A stretch of 64,000 nt of DNA from Nitrospirota bacterium (GTDB lineage: Bacteria > Nitrospirota > Thermodesulfovibrionia > Thermodesulfovibrionales > UBA6898), in the NCBI GenBank assembly GCA_021825365.1, contig JAKAHR010000015.1, positions 1 to 64,000 of the forward strand, given 5' to 3'. The translations under genes were made by a program, and so were the position numbers. Each line of letters begins with the position of its first letter. Position 1 is the first letter of the stretch. Of the stretch, positions 34,860 to 43,723 are shown one piece after another. The notes beneath the pieces were generated by a model that made no database searches, was not told the DNA's origin, and worked only from the letters and a program-made list of their open reading frames with translations.

Positions 34860-35447
34860 TTATGATTTTCGCTTCTTCAATTCCCCGTATTGAAAGCACT
34901 TCTTCAGATGATCGTTGACGATTCCTCCTGCCTGGAGGAAGGCGTAGCAGATGGTCGTTCCGACAAAGGAAAACCCGTGCTGCTTCAGGGCCTGGCTGAC
35001 CGTATCCGAAAGGGGCGAAGAGGCGGGTATCTGATCCAGGGATTTCCACGCATTATGGACCGTCTTCCCCTGCGTAAAGGACCAGATGAAGGAATCGAAC
35101 GAGCCGTATTCTTTCTGAAGCTTCAGAAAGGCCTTTGCGTTATTCACCGCTGCCTGTATCTTCAGGCGGTTGCGTATGATGGCGGGGTTAAGGCAGGCCG
35201 CATCGAACTGTCTCTTTGACAGTCGGGCAACCTTGCCGGGGTCGAAGCCAAAAAAGACCTCTCTGAATGCCTCCCGCTTATGCAGCACCGTCTTCCATGA
35301 CAGACCCGCCTGAAAGGCATCGAGCACCAGGTACTCGAACCATGTCCGGTCGTCATGCACGGGGATGCCCCATTCCTCATCATGGTAGCGCAGCATAAGG
35401 ACGTCATCGCCCATCCACCCGCAGCGGTGCCTGTTGTCGCTGGTCAT
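34860..35447 (-). CDS. tag: DNA-3-methyladenine glycosylase I
   Basis: Base excision repair enzyme removing 3-methyladenine, about 195 aa. Features: RCGWMGDD near the N-terminus, YHDEEWGIPVHDDRTWFEYL with catalytic Glu, LSWKTVLHKREAFR, and the zinc snap residues in the Cys near the start and the His/Cys of VNDHLKKC. ATG 35447 is favoured over 35450 because of GGAGG spacing. It overlaps the stop of the peptidase gene, so it is translated from the same mRNA. Confidence 0.95.
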   Translation of the reverse strand: MTSDNRHRCGWMGDDVLMLRYHDEEWGIPVHDDRTWFEYLVLDAFQAGLSWKTVLHKREAFREVFFGFDPGKVARLSKRQFDAACLNPAIIRNRLKIQAAVNNAKAFLKLQKEYGSFDSFIWSFTQGKTVHNAWKSLDQIPASSPLSDTVSQALKQHGFSFVGTTICYAFLQAGGIVNDHLKKCFQYGELKKRKS

Positions 35448-36595
35448 CATTCCTCCCCTGGAATGCGGGCCGGCCGAAAGCCCGCAAAGTCCTTGACAGC
35501 CTGAAGCACAACGGCCGCTCCCCTGCAGAGGTCCTCCTTCATGATAAACTCCTCGCTGGAGTGCACCTTCTGCATGCCTGTCGACAGGTTGAGGGTGGTG
35601 ATGCCGTGCTGGTTGTATACATTGGCGTCCGAGCCGCCTCCCGATATCGCGGCAGCAGGCTCGATGCCGCAGCAGCGGAAGACACCCGTCATGAACAAAA
35701 AAAACGGGTCAGCATCGCTGATCCTGAAGGTGCGGTATTCCTCCTGTTCGCCGATATCGATCTTCACCCCCATCCCCTCGCATATCTGACGGGCGGTTGA
35801 GAAGATGCTGTCCCTGGTGCTCCCCAGGGTTTCTGCATCGTGGCTTCTCAGCTCTCCGTGGATAACGGTCTTTGCGGGTACCACATTGGTGGCAGTGCCG
35901 CCGCTGATGATGCCGATGTTCGCGGTCGTCTTCGGATCGATCCTGCCGTCGGGGATGCCTGATATGATCCGCGCGGCGGCGCGTATCGCACTATTCCCCT
36001 TTTCCGGTTCTATCCCCGCATGTGCGGACTTTCCCGTGATCGTCATCTCGTAGGCAATATGGGTGGGCGCCCCGACGATGATGCTGCCGACCGGGCCGCT
36101 GGAATCGAGCACAAGGGCGTGTCTGCTCTCTATCATCCCCAGATCGAGGTTCCTCGCGCCTTCGAGACCCTTCTCCTCGCCGGAAGAAAGTACGATCTCG
36201 AGGTCCCCATGGGAGATGCCCTTTTCATTGATCACCTCGAGCGTCTCGATAATCTGGGCGAGGGCGCTCTTGTCATCGGCCCCCAGGACGGTCGGTCCGG
36301 TGGACCTGATCACACGGTCATCAGACTGGATGACGATGCCACGGGTAGGCTCGACCGTGTCCATATGTCCGCTCAGCATGAGGGGAAGACAGCCGGGGAG
36401 GTTCCCCTGCCTGAGGGCGATGAGGTTGAAAGACCTGCCGTAGTCCTGTCTGACTACGCTGCAGCCGAGCCGCCCCAGCCTTTCCGCAAGGAACGAGCCT
36501 ATCTCTTCTTCCGCAAAGGAAGGGGAGTTGATCCTGACGAGTTCGATGAACGTCTGGACGAGGCGTTCTTTATTGATGAGAGACGAGTCTGACAT
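35447..36595 (-). CDS. M20-family peptidase, PepT-like
   Basis: 382-aa di-zinc aminopeptidase/deacylase. Zinc and catalytic residues: SGHMDTV, GADDKSALA, SSGEEKGLEGAR, VLDSSGP and a C-terminal GGSDANVYNQHG (with SSEEFI). Similarity is to tripeptidase T-like proteins rather than ArgE. The dimerisation domain is at about 180-295. ATG 36595 is the start; it diverges from hypF with a 64-base gap. It is co-transcribed with tag. Cytosolic peptide turnover is the most probable role. Confidence 0.87.
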   Translation of the reverse strand: MSDSSLINKERLVQTFIELVRINSPSFAEEEIGSFLAERLGRLGCSVVRQDYGRSFNLIALRQGNLPGCLPLMLSGHMDTVEPTRGIVIQSDDRVIRSTGPTVLGADDKSALAQIIETLEVINEKGISHGDLEIVLSSGEEKGLEGARNLDLGMIESRHALVLDSSGPVGSIIVGAPTHIAYEMTITGKSAHAGIEPEKGNSAIRAAARIISGIPDGRIDPKTTANIGIISGGTATNVVPAKTVIHGELRSHDAETLGSTRDSIFSTARQICEGMGVKIDIGEQEEYRTFRISDADPFFLFMTGVFRCCGIEPAAAISGGGSDANVYNQHGITTLNLSTGMQKVHSSEEFIMKEDLCRGAAVVLQAVKDFAGFRPARIPGEE

Positions 36596-36646
36596 GGTTA
36601 TAGTATATCTTAATGCTACGGGCGAAGAGGGGGGCGGCCTTTGGGA

Positions 36647-36652
36647 TATAAT
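36647..36652 (+). promoter_or_regulatory. -10 hexamer abutting hypF
   Basis: TATAAT ends 7 bases before the hypF ATG at 36660 in the short gap to the divergent peptidase gene. No -35 box is recognisable and no Shine-Dalgarno site precedes the ATG. Confidence 0.42.
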
Positions 36653-36659
36653 AAGTGAT

Positions 36660-38996
36660 ATGGCGCAGCCGAATTGTCTGAGTCTCTCCATCACGGGCGT
36701 AGTCCAGGGGGTCGGGTTCAGGCCCTTTGTCTATAATCTCGCGCGGGAGCTTTCGGTCCGGGGTTTCATAACCAACACGTCTGATGGGGTGAGCCTCACG
36801 ATCGAGGGCGAGAATCTCGACGTATTCCTCGAAAGGCTCCGGAAGGATGCGCCCCCTCTGGCGAAGATACTGACCATCGATATCCAGCCGGCCGCATCCG
36901 CCGGGTTTGTCGATTTCTCTATCAGGGAGAGCAGGGACAGCGGGAGCTTCACCCTGGTCTCGCCGGACGTATCGGTCTGCGAAGACTGCAGCCGCGAGCT
37001 CTTCGACAGGGCGGACCGCCGCTTCCTCTACCCCTTTATCAACTGCACCAACTGCGGTCCGCGGTATTCGATTACGAGGTCCGTGCCGTACGACCGGCAG
37101 AATACGACGATGGCGGTCTTCACCATGTGCCCGCAGTGTGAGGCGGAGTACCGGGACCCGGTTGACAGGAGGTTTCACGCGCAACCAAACGCATGCGGCC
37201 GCTGCGGCCCCCGTATGATACTCAGTGTCGGCAAGGATGAGATCCGGACTCCTGACCCGGTATTCAGGGCGATAGGCATGCTGAAGGAAGGGCAGGTCCT
37301 TGCGGTCAAGGGATTGGGCGGGTTTCACCTCGCCTGTGAAGCATCGAATAGGGCCGCGGTCAGCCGGCTGAGGGAGCGGAAGCGGAAGAACAACAAACCC
37401 TTCGGTCTCATGGCCCCTGACATCGCCGCCGTGAAGAAGTTCTGTCATGTCACGCGGGATGACGAGGCGCTTCTTTTATCAGGACAGCGGCCGATCGTCC
37501 TGATGCAGAGGCTGATGCAGGATTCACTCGGAGAGGTGGCGCCTGGTAACCGCTGCCTTGGCTTCATGCTGCCGTATGTCCCTCTGCACTATCTGCTCTT
37601 CTATCACCCCGGAGAGGCGGGGGGGCCGTTGCAGGCGCCTCACTTCGATGCCCTGGTGATGACCAGCGGCAATATCTCGGAAGAGCCGATCGTCATCCAC
37701 AACAGGGATGCGGAAGAGCGGCTTGCCGGATTGGCGGACGCATTCCTGTACCATGACCGGGATATCTTCATGAGGGTGGATGATTCCGTGGTACGGCCGA
37801 CTCCATCATCATCCCTGTCTTCCTCAAAGACCTTCTTTATCAGGCGCTCCCGCGGGTATGTGCCGGACCCTGTCCTTCTTCCCGGAGACGGGCCTGATGT
37901 CCTCGGCTGCGGCGCTGATCTCAAGAACACCTTCACCCTGACCCGGGGGCGGTACGCCATCCCGAGTCAGCATATCGGCGACATGGAGAACATCGAGACC
38001 CTCCGCTTTTTCGAGGAGACCCTCCGGAATCTCAAGGCGGTCTATCGGGCGGAGCCTGTCGCCCTTGCCCATGACCTCCACCCCGCGTACCTGTCGACGC
38101 GCTGGGCGTTGGGGCAGGAGGGGATCGAGAAGTTCGGTATCCAGCACCACTATGCGCACATTGCCTCGGTGATGGCTGAGAAGGGGGTCTCCGAAAAGGT
38201 GATCGGCGTGTCCTTCGACGGCACCGGGTATGGAGATGACGGAACGCTCTGGGGAGGCGAGTTCCTCGTGGCTGACCTCGATGGGTTCAGGCGGGCCGGG
38301 CATCTGGAGTATGTTCCCCTCCCCGGCGGAGAATCGGCGATACGCGAGCCGTGGAAGATTGCGGTGAGTTATGTGAAGAGCGCTGCCGGCGACGAGGCGC
38401 TGGAGTATCTGAGGCCGACGGGACTTGTCGGGCAGTTCGGCCGCGACGCGGTGGATAACGTCATCAGGATCTGCGGGATGCCTGAATTCTCGCCGCTCTC
38501 CTGCGGCGCCGGCCGGCTCTTCGACGCGGTTTCGGCGCTGATCGGCGTCTGCAGGAATAATACCTTTGAGGGCGAGGCCGCGATCAGCCTTGAGTCCCTC
38601 GTCCTGGACGACCTCGATGACGACTACCCGGTTGACGTGAGTTTCAAGGAGGTGATGGGCATTGATTTCTCGATGACGATCCTCGGCCTGCTCAGCGACA
38701 TGCGGTCAGGCGTCAGCCGGGCGGTCATGGCGACGAAGTTCCACAACACCGTCGCCTCGGCTGTGGTGACGGTCGTCCAGAAACTGTCCGCAGTCCATAA
38801 CATCAGGACAGCGGTCCTGTCGGGCGGAGTGTTTCAAAATGCCTTCCTCACGAGGATGGTGATGGACGGGGTTTCGGCAGGGGGGATGAAAGTCCTGGTG
38901 AATGAGGTTGTCCCGTGCAACGACGCTGGCATATCCCTCGGCCAGGCATATATAATGAGAGAAAGGCTGAAGGCGGGGAAGAAGGCAGGGGCGTGA
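36660..38996 (+). CDS. hypF: Carbamoyltransferase HypF
   Basis: Makes the thiocarboxamide on HypE from carbamoyl phosphate, the source of cyanide ligands of [NiFe]-hydrogenases. 778 aa with all expected domains: acylphosphatase (GVVQGVGFRPF, residues 14-24), zinc fingers (CEDC, CTNC, CPQC, CGRC at about 108-190), YrdC-like domain (KGLGGFHLAC near 220) and Kae1/TobZ-like domain (HHYAHIASVMAE near 495, SGGVFQNAFL near 722). ATG 36660 lacks a Shine-Dalgarno site and has TATAAT 7 bases before it. It overlaps hypD by GTGA. No hydrogenase structural genes are here. Confidence 0.96.
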   Translation: MAQPNCLSLSITGVVQGVGFRPFVYNLARELSVRGFITNTSDGVSLTIEGENLDVFLERLRKDAPPLAKILTIDIQPAASAGFVDFSIRESRDSGSFTLVSPDVSVCEDCSRELFDRADRRFLYPFINCTNCGPRYSITRSVPYDRQNTTMAVFTMCPQCEAEYRDPVDRRFHAQPNACGRCGPRMILSVGKDEIRTPDPVFRAIGMLKEGQVLAVKGLGGFHLACEASNRAAVSRLRERKRKNNKPFGLMAPDIAAVKKFCHVTRDDEALLLSGQRPIVLMQRLMQDSLGEVAPGNRCLGFMLPYVPLHYLLFYHPGEAGGPLQAPHFDALVMTSGNISEEPIVIHNRDAEERLAGLADAFLYHDRDIFMRVDDSVVRPTPSSSLSSSKTFFIRRSRGYVPDPVLLPGDGPDVLGCGADLKNTFTLTRGRYAIPSQHIGDMENIETLRFFEETLRNLKAVYRAEPVALAHDLHPAYLSTRWALGQEGIEKFGIQHHYAHIASVMAEKGVSEKVIGVSFDGTGYGDDGTLWGGEFLVADLDGFRRAGHLEYVPLPGGESAIREPWKIAVSYVKSAAGDEALEYLRPTGLVGQFGRDAVDNVIRICGMPEFSPLSCGAGRLFDAVSALIGVCRNNTFEGEAAISLESLVLDDLDDDYPVDVSFKEVMGIDFSMTILGLLSDMRSGVSRAVMATKFHNTVASAVVTVVQKLSAVHNIRTAVLSGGVFQNAFLTRMVMDGVSAGGMKVLVNEVVPCNDAGISLGQAYIMRERLKAGKKAGA

Positions 38997-40066
38997 AGGA
39001 TACGATCCGGAGGATACACGAGCTTACCGCATCCCTCAACAGGCAGGTGCGGTTCATGGAGGTCTGCGGCACCCACACGGTGGCGATATTCAGGCACGGC
39101 CTCCGCACGATCCTGCCGGAGGAGATCAGGCTTCTGAGCGGGCCGGGCTGCCCTGTCTGCGTCACGGCTGTCACGGATGTGGAGACGGCGATCGCCCTGA
39201 CCCGCTTCGGGGATATCATCCTCACGACATTCGGCGACATGATGCGCGTGCCGGGGACGAAAAGGTCCCTCTTCGACGCAAAGGCTGAAGGCGGCGATAT
39301 CCGGATCGTCTATTCCCCTCTAGACTCCCTCGCAATCGCCTCAGCCAATCCCGAAAAGAAGGTCGTCTTCTTCGCGACCGGTTTTGAGACTACGTCCCCC
39401 TCCGTAGCCGGGACTCTCGTGGAGGCTGACCGGAGAGGCATCTCCAATTTCTATATCTACCCGGTCCACAAGACCGTGCCGCCCGCCCTGAAGGCGCTCC
39501 TCGACTCGGGAGAGGTGATGGTCGACGGATTCATCCTCCCCGGGCATGTGAGCACGGTCATCGGGGCGCGGCCCTATGCCTTCATCCCGTCGCTCTACCA
39601 CAAGCCGTCCGTCATCACCGGTTTCGATGCAGGGGACATCCTCTCGGGGATCAGGATGCTCCTGGAGCAGATGGCGGCCGGGGTCGCCTCAGTTCAGATC
39701 CAGTATTCCCGCGTGGTGAGGGAGGAAGGAAACCCCAGGGCGGTCGCGGTGCTTGAGGAGTTCTTCGAACAGGAGGATGCCGAATGGCGGGGCATTGGCG
39801 TGATCCCCGGAAGCGGCCTCAGGCTCCGGGAGAAATACCGTCACCGTGACATACGGTCAGTATACAATCCGCAGATCGCCCGGATCCCCGAGACGACCGC
39901 ATGCTCCTGCGGCGATGTGCTCAAGGGCGTGAAGACCCCCCCTGAGTGCAAGCTCTTCGGCAAGGGGTGTACTCCTGATCATCCTGTCGGGCCCTGCATG
40001 GTCAGCGCCGAGGGAAGTTGCTCCGCCTTCTACAAGTACCAGGCTGTTCCGGGAATCAGGCTGTAG
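38993..40066 (+). CDS. hypD: Hydrogenase maturation factor HypD
   Basis: Scaffold Fe-S protein carrying the Fe(CN)2CO unit with HypC, 357 aa. Conserved motifs: MEVCGTHTVA, SGPGCPVCVT, FFATGFETTSPS, and the C-terminal cysteine set of the [4Fe-4S] site (CSCGDVLKG, CKLFGKGC, GPCMVSAEGSC). Start GTG 38993 overlaps the hypF stop. hypC, usually between or beside these two, is missing here, and hypE is also absent; both must be elsewhere. Confidence 0.96.
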   Translation: MKDTIRRIHELTASLNRQVRFMEVCGTHTVAIFRHGLRTILPEEIRLLSGPGCPVCVTAVTDVETAIALTRFGDIILTTFGDMMRVPGTKRSLFDAKAEGGDIRIVYSPLDSLAIASANPEKKVVFFATGFETTSPSVAGTLVEADRRGISNFYIYPVHKTVPPALKALLDSGEVMVDGFILPGHVSTVIGARPYAFIPSLYHKPSVITGFDAGDILSGIRMLLEQMAAGVASVQIQYSRVVREEGNPRAVAVLEEFFEQEDAEWRGIGVIPGSGLRLREKYRHRDIRSVYNPQIARIPETTACSCGDVLKGVKTPPECKLFGKGCTPDHPVGPCMVSAEGSCSAFYKYQAVPGIRL

Positions 40067-40116
40067 ACAGCCGGTAAGCAGACGCGTCGTTCCGCGTGGA
40101 AAGCTAGAGGGGGGGA

Positions 40117-41211
40117 TTATCCCGCTGCCGCCAGATCGGGGAATGATTCGGCAACGGTCTTGTGGGCTATCTTTCCGTCATGGGTATTCAGTCCGCTCCG
40201 GATGACCGCATCTTCCCTCAGCGCCTTTTCGATTCCCATGCCGGCCAGGGCCTTGACGTAGGGAAGGGTGACGTTGGTGAGAGCCATCGTCGAGGTGCGG
40301 GGATAGGCGCCGGGCATGTTGGCGACAGCGTAATGGATGATGCCGTCGACAGTATAGATCGGGTCGTCATGCGTCGTCGGTCTCGACGTCTCGACGCATC
40401 CGCCCTGGTCGACGGCAATATCGATGATAACGCTTCCCTTCCTCATGGTGCCGAGCATCTCGCGGCTGATCAGTACAGGCGTCCTTCCCCCCGGGATGAG
40501 GACGGCGCAGATGACGATGTCGGCATCCCTGATCTCGGCAGTGATCGCGTGGGCGGTGGAGGTCATCGTCCTCACCCGCCCACGGAAGAGCTCGTCCAGC
40601 TTCTGGAGACGGTCGATCGTCTTGTTGATCACCACCGTCTCCATGCCGAGGCCGAGGCAGACCCTGGCCGCGTTCAGGCCGACGATGCCGCCGCCGAGGA
40701 TGACCGCCTTTGCCGGGGGCACGCCCGCGACGCCGGTTGCAAGCAGTCCTTCTCCGCCGTGCATCCGCTGCAGGTAGTATGCGGCCATAATCGGCGCCAT
40801 CCTGCCGGCTATCTCGCTCATCGGAGCCAGGAGGGGAAGGGTCCCGTCCTTTTCGATCGTCTCATACCCTATGGCGGTAACGCGGGCGTCAAGGAGAAAA
40901 CGGGCGAGGTCCCGGTTGGGGGCAAGATGCAGATACGTGAAGAGGGTCTGTCCGTGCCTGAAGAGGCTGAACTCCTCCGGCAGGGGTTCCTTCACCTTTA
41001 CGAGCAGTTCTGATGACCTGAAGACCGCATCCCTGTCGACGATGTCGGCATCCGCATCGAGGTACTCGTCGTCGGAAAAACCGCTCCCCAGTCCCGCTCC
41101 GGCCTCGACGAGAACGGTATGCCCCTCGGCCTTGAGGTCGCTGACCCCGGCAGGGACGACCCCGACCCGGTACTCCTCCCTCTTCACCTCACGGGGCACA
41201 CCGATGACCAT
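40117..41211 (-). CDS. ald: Alanine dehydrogenase
   Basis: NAD-dependent oxidative deamination of L-alanine to pyruvate and ammonia, 364 aa. N-terminal IGVPREVKREEYRVGVVP, then EPLPEEFSLFRHGQTLFTYLHLAP with substrate Lys and His. The Rossmann segment AVILGGGIVGLNAARV is near 170, and VINKTIDRLQKLDELF and VDQGGCVETSRPTTH near 268 complete the family. The start lies 2 bases after the preceding stop on the same strand, so it is co-transcribed with the host-attachment-family gene. It converges with hypD. Confidence 0.95.
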   Translation of the reverse strand: MVIGVPREVKREEYRVGVVPAGVSDLKAEGHTVLVEAGAGLGSGFSDDEYLDADADIVDRDAVFRSSELLVKVKEPLPEEFSLFRHGQTLFTYLHLAPNRDLARFLLDARVTAIGYETIEKDGTLPLLAPMSEIAGRMAPIMAAYYLQRMHGGEGLLATGVAGVPPAKAVILGGGIVGLNAARVCLGLGMETVVINKTIDRLQKLDELFRGRVRTMTSTAHAITAEIRDADIVICAVLIPGGRTPVLISREMLGTMRKGSVIIDIAVDQGGCVETSRPTTHDDPIYTVDGIIHYAVANMPGAYPRTSTMALTNVTLPYVKALAGMGIEKALREDAVIRSGLNTHDGKIAHKTVAESFPDLAAAG

Positions 41212-41213
41212 CT

Positions 41214-41654
41214 TTATGCAAACCGTTCCAGCAGTTCCGGCGCCTTCGTCTTCGTGAGGTTGGAGGTTATATTCTTGATGAGCTTTGCCTTTACGTCCGG
41301 ATTGAGGCTATCAAGCACCTGTCCGTGTATCTTCTTCTCGGCAGCAAGGTACCAGCCGGGATAGCCTTCCTGCGCTATGATGGCGTTGATATCGCCGGCG
41401 ATGAGTTTCACGACCTTCTTCTGCATCTCCATTTCCATATTGTGGGGTTCCCCGTATCCTTTCGCAGCCCCATGCCTGCCGCCTCCCATGCCGAACCTGC
41501 CCGCGGTGTCGGTCAGCTTTTCCGCAAATCTGCCGTGTGCCTCGATCGAATCATAACTTTCGATCAATTCCATGCGGGGGCTCTCCAAAGGGTTCTTCAC
41601 AATACGGTACGCCCGGAAGTGTCCAAGGTCTGCCACGATGATGATCTTTCCCAT
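41214..41654 (-). CDS. Host-attachment family protein (PF10116-like)
   Basis: 146 aa. The start MGKIIIVADLGHFRAYRI and an RFAEKLTDTAGRF central helix resemble the 'protein required for attachment to host cells' family; despite its name the function is unclear. A Gly/His stretch (FGMGGGRHGAAKGYGEP) sits in the middle. A C-terminal helix-rich part carries NITSNLTKTKAPELLERF. ATG 41654 has GAAAGGA upstream; an in-frame start 18 bases earlier is not needed. It is the first gene of a pair with ald and is divergent from ftsH. Confidence 0.72.
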   Translation of the reverse strand: MGKIIIVADLGHFRAYRIVKNPLESPRMELIESYDSIEAHGRFAEKLTDTAGRFGMGGGRHGAAKGYGEPHNMEMEMQKKVVKLIAGDINAIIAQEGYPGWYLAAEKKIHGQVLDSLNPDVKAKLIKNITSNLTKTKAPELLERFA

Positions 41655-41778
41655 GGTAATTCCTTTCTCCACCGATGTCGTTCGCTTCTCTTGCTTCCAT
41701 TATATCGCTGAAAAAAGTAAATGCGAGCGGCATGTCCGGCGGTCCTGCGAAGACGGTAAACTTTTGCCCTTGTGATGC

Positions 41779-41784
41779 TACAAT
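41779..41784 (+). promoter_or_regulatory. Extended -10 abutting ftsH
   Basis: TGC-TACAAT, an extended -10 form, ends 6 bases before the ftsH ATG at 41791. No Shine-Dalgarno site precedes the ATG, so the transcript is probably leaderless. Confidence 0.45.
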
Positions 41785-41790
41785 GTAACC

Positions 41791-43683
41791 ATGGCTGATA
41801 AAGAGGGTCTGGCGGACAAGTTCAGGAACCCGCAGTGGAGGGCGGTGATCATCGCCGTGCTCGCCATGATCGCGATCGCCCTGTGGATGCAGCATCTGGT
41901 CCCCGGCGGGCCGTCGGTATATGAAATCCCCTATAGTCAGTTCATCGATCAGGTGAATGCCTCGAATGTCAGGACCGTTTCCCTCGCGAAGCTCCGGGTG
42001 AGCGGAGTCTTTATCAATCCCGTCACCATGCCCGTCCCCGGCGAGGGCAAACCCGTTTCCGTTCAGGTCTTCAGGACGTATCTGCCCTCCTTCCAGGGGG
42101 AGTCGCTCCTTGCGCTTCTGCAACAGAAAAAGGTAGCCATCACCGTCGAGCCGACTGACGAGAGATCCCCTTTCTGGCAGTTCGTCTTCGGTCTTCTCCC
42201 GTGGGTGCTTATCATCGGCGTCTGGATGTTCGTCATGAGACGTGCGCAGCACCAGATACAGGGCGGGGCAGGCGGCCTCTTCACCTTCGGGGCGAGCAAG
42301 GCGAAGCTCTTTGACGCCAAGAAGCCGGGCGTCACCTTCAAGGACGTCGCCGGCATGGCGAGCGTGAAGGTCGAGCTGAGGGAGACGATCGAATACCTCA
42401 AGGAGCCGGCGCGCTTTGCGAGGCTCGGCGCCAAGGTACCCAAGGGAGTGCTCCTTATCGGGCCTCCGGGCACCGGCAAGACGCTTCTTGCCCGGGCGAC
42501 CGCGGGCGAGGCGGATGTGCCCTTTTACAGCATCAGCGCGTCGGAGTTCATCGAGATGTTCGTCGGCGTCGGCGCCTCCCGGGTGAGGGACATGTTCCAG
42601 AAGGCGAAGGCCTCGCACCCGAGCATCATCTTCATCGATGAGATCGATTCCGTCGGACGCACCCGGGGGGCGGGCCTCGGGGGAGGGCATGACGAGCGTG
42701 AACAGACCCTCAACCAGCTTTTGAGCGAGATGGACGGGTTCGATCCCCATGAAGAGGTGATCGTTATGGCTGCCACGAACAGGCCGGATGTCCTCGATCC
42801 CGCGCTCCTCAGGCCGGGAAGGTTCGACAGGCATATTGTCATCGACCGGCCGGGATGGAAGGAGCGGAGGGCGATTCTCGATATTCACGTAAGGACCAAG
42901 ATACTCTCCGATGATGTTGATCTGGATGTTCTTGCAAAGGGCACTCCCGGCATGACGGGCGCTGACCTTGAAAACCTCGCGAACGAGGCGGCCCTTGTCG
43001 CCCTGAGAAAGAACAGGGACAGGATCATGATGAGCGACTTCGAGGAGGCGCGGGACGTTATCCTGATGGGCGCCGAGCGGGAGGATACGATCAGCGAGAC
43101 GGAGAAGAAGATCACCGCGTACCACGAGGCGGGCCACACGCTGGTGGCATGGCTGCTGCCGGGCACGGACCCGATCTACAAGGTGAGCATCATCCCCCGG
43201 GGCGTGGCGATGGGGGTCACCCAGCTTCTCCCGGAAGAGGACAGGCATTATTATCCGAAGTCCTACCTCGTCAACAGGCTGTGCGTCGCCCTGGGCGGGA
43301 GGAACGCGGAGGCGGTTGCCTTCAATGACGTGAGCAGCGGGGCGCAGAACGATCTGAAGGAGGCGACCTCGCTTGCTGAAAAGATGGTGGCCCAGTGGGG
43401 CATGAACGACAGCATCGGCCCGCTCAGCCTCGGCAGGGGCGAGGAGCATCCGTTCCTCGGCAGGGAACTGGCGCAGCCCCGCCGGTACAGCGAAGAGATG
43501 GCCTGGCTCATGGACCAGGAGATACAGAAGCTCATCCTGGACGCTGAAAAGAAGACACGGGAGCTGCTTACCGAAAACCGCGGGGCCCTCGACCGGCTTG
43601 CCGCTGCGCTGATCGAGGAGGAGAGCCTCGGCAAAGACGACATCAGCCGGATCATCGGTGAGATACGGGAGAAGAAGGTCTGA
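41791..43683 (+). CDS. ftsH: ATP-dependent zinc metalloprotease FtsH
   Basis: Membrane-anchored AAA protease, 630 aa. Two membrane segments (about 17-35 and 130-150) flank a periplasmic FtsH_ext domain. AAA module: Walker A GPPGTGKT near 225, Walker B IIFIDEID near 287, second region of homology with RPGRFDRHI. Protease zinc motif HEAGH near 445 with a further metal Asp in SSGAQNDLKEAT. It degrades unstable and membrane proteins. It reads into a terminator-like hairpin belonging to the convergent porin-like gene. Confidence 0.94.
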   Translation: MADKEGLADKFRNPQWRAVIIAVLAMIAIALWMQHLVPGGPSVYEIPYSQFIDQVNASNVRTVSLAKLRVSGVFINPVTMPVPGEGKPVSVQVFRTYLPSFQGESLLALLQQKKVAITVEPTDERSPFWQFVFGLLPWVLIIGVWMFVMRRAQHQIQGGAGGLFTFGASKAKLFDAKKPGVTFKDVAGMASVKVELRETIEYLKEPARFARLGAKVPKGVLLIGPPGTGKTLLARATAGEADVPFYSISASEFIEMFVGVGASRVRDMFQKAKASHPSIIFIDEIDSVGRTRGAGLGGGHDEREQTLNQLLSEMDGFDPHEEVIVMAATNRPDVLDPALLRPGRFDRHIVIDRPGWKERRAILDIHVRTKILSDDVDLDVLAKGTPGMTGADLENLANEAALVALRKNRDRIMMSDFEEARDVILMGAEREDTISETEKKITAYHEAGHTLVAWLLPGTDPIYKVSIIPRGVAMGVTQLLPEEDRHYYPKSYLVNRLCVALGGRNAEAVAFNDVSSGAQNDLKEATSLAEKMVAQWGMNDSIGPLSLGRGEEHPFLGRELAQPRRYSEEMAWLMDQEIQKLILDAEKKTRELLTENRGALDRLAAALIEEESLGKDDISRIIGEIREKKV

Positions 43684-43713
43684 AAAAAGGGGGAGGGGCG
43701 AGGCCCCTCCCCC
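43683..43713 (-). terminator. Rho-independent terminator of the DUF3373-like gene
   Basis: A perfect 11-bp stem GGGGGAGGGGC/GCCCCTCCCCC with a GAG loop (43689-43713). Read on the minus strand it is followed by a run of T at 43688-43683. It lies 11 bases after the stop at 43724, and the T-run touches the ftsH stop codon. Confidence 0.85.
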
Positions 43714-43723
43714 GGGAGAATGA

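Noticed and set aside
41551-43449. Very long minus-strand frame (over 600 codons) opposite ftsH
   Set aside because: ftsH on the plus strand has every family motif. The antisense frame is His/Arg/Pro-rich shadow sequence without domains.
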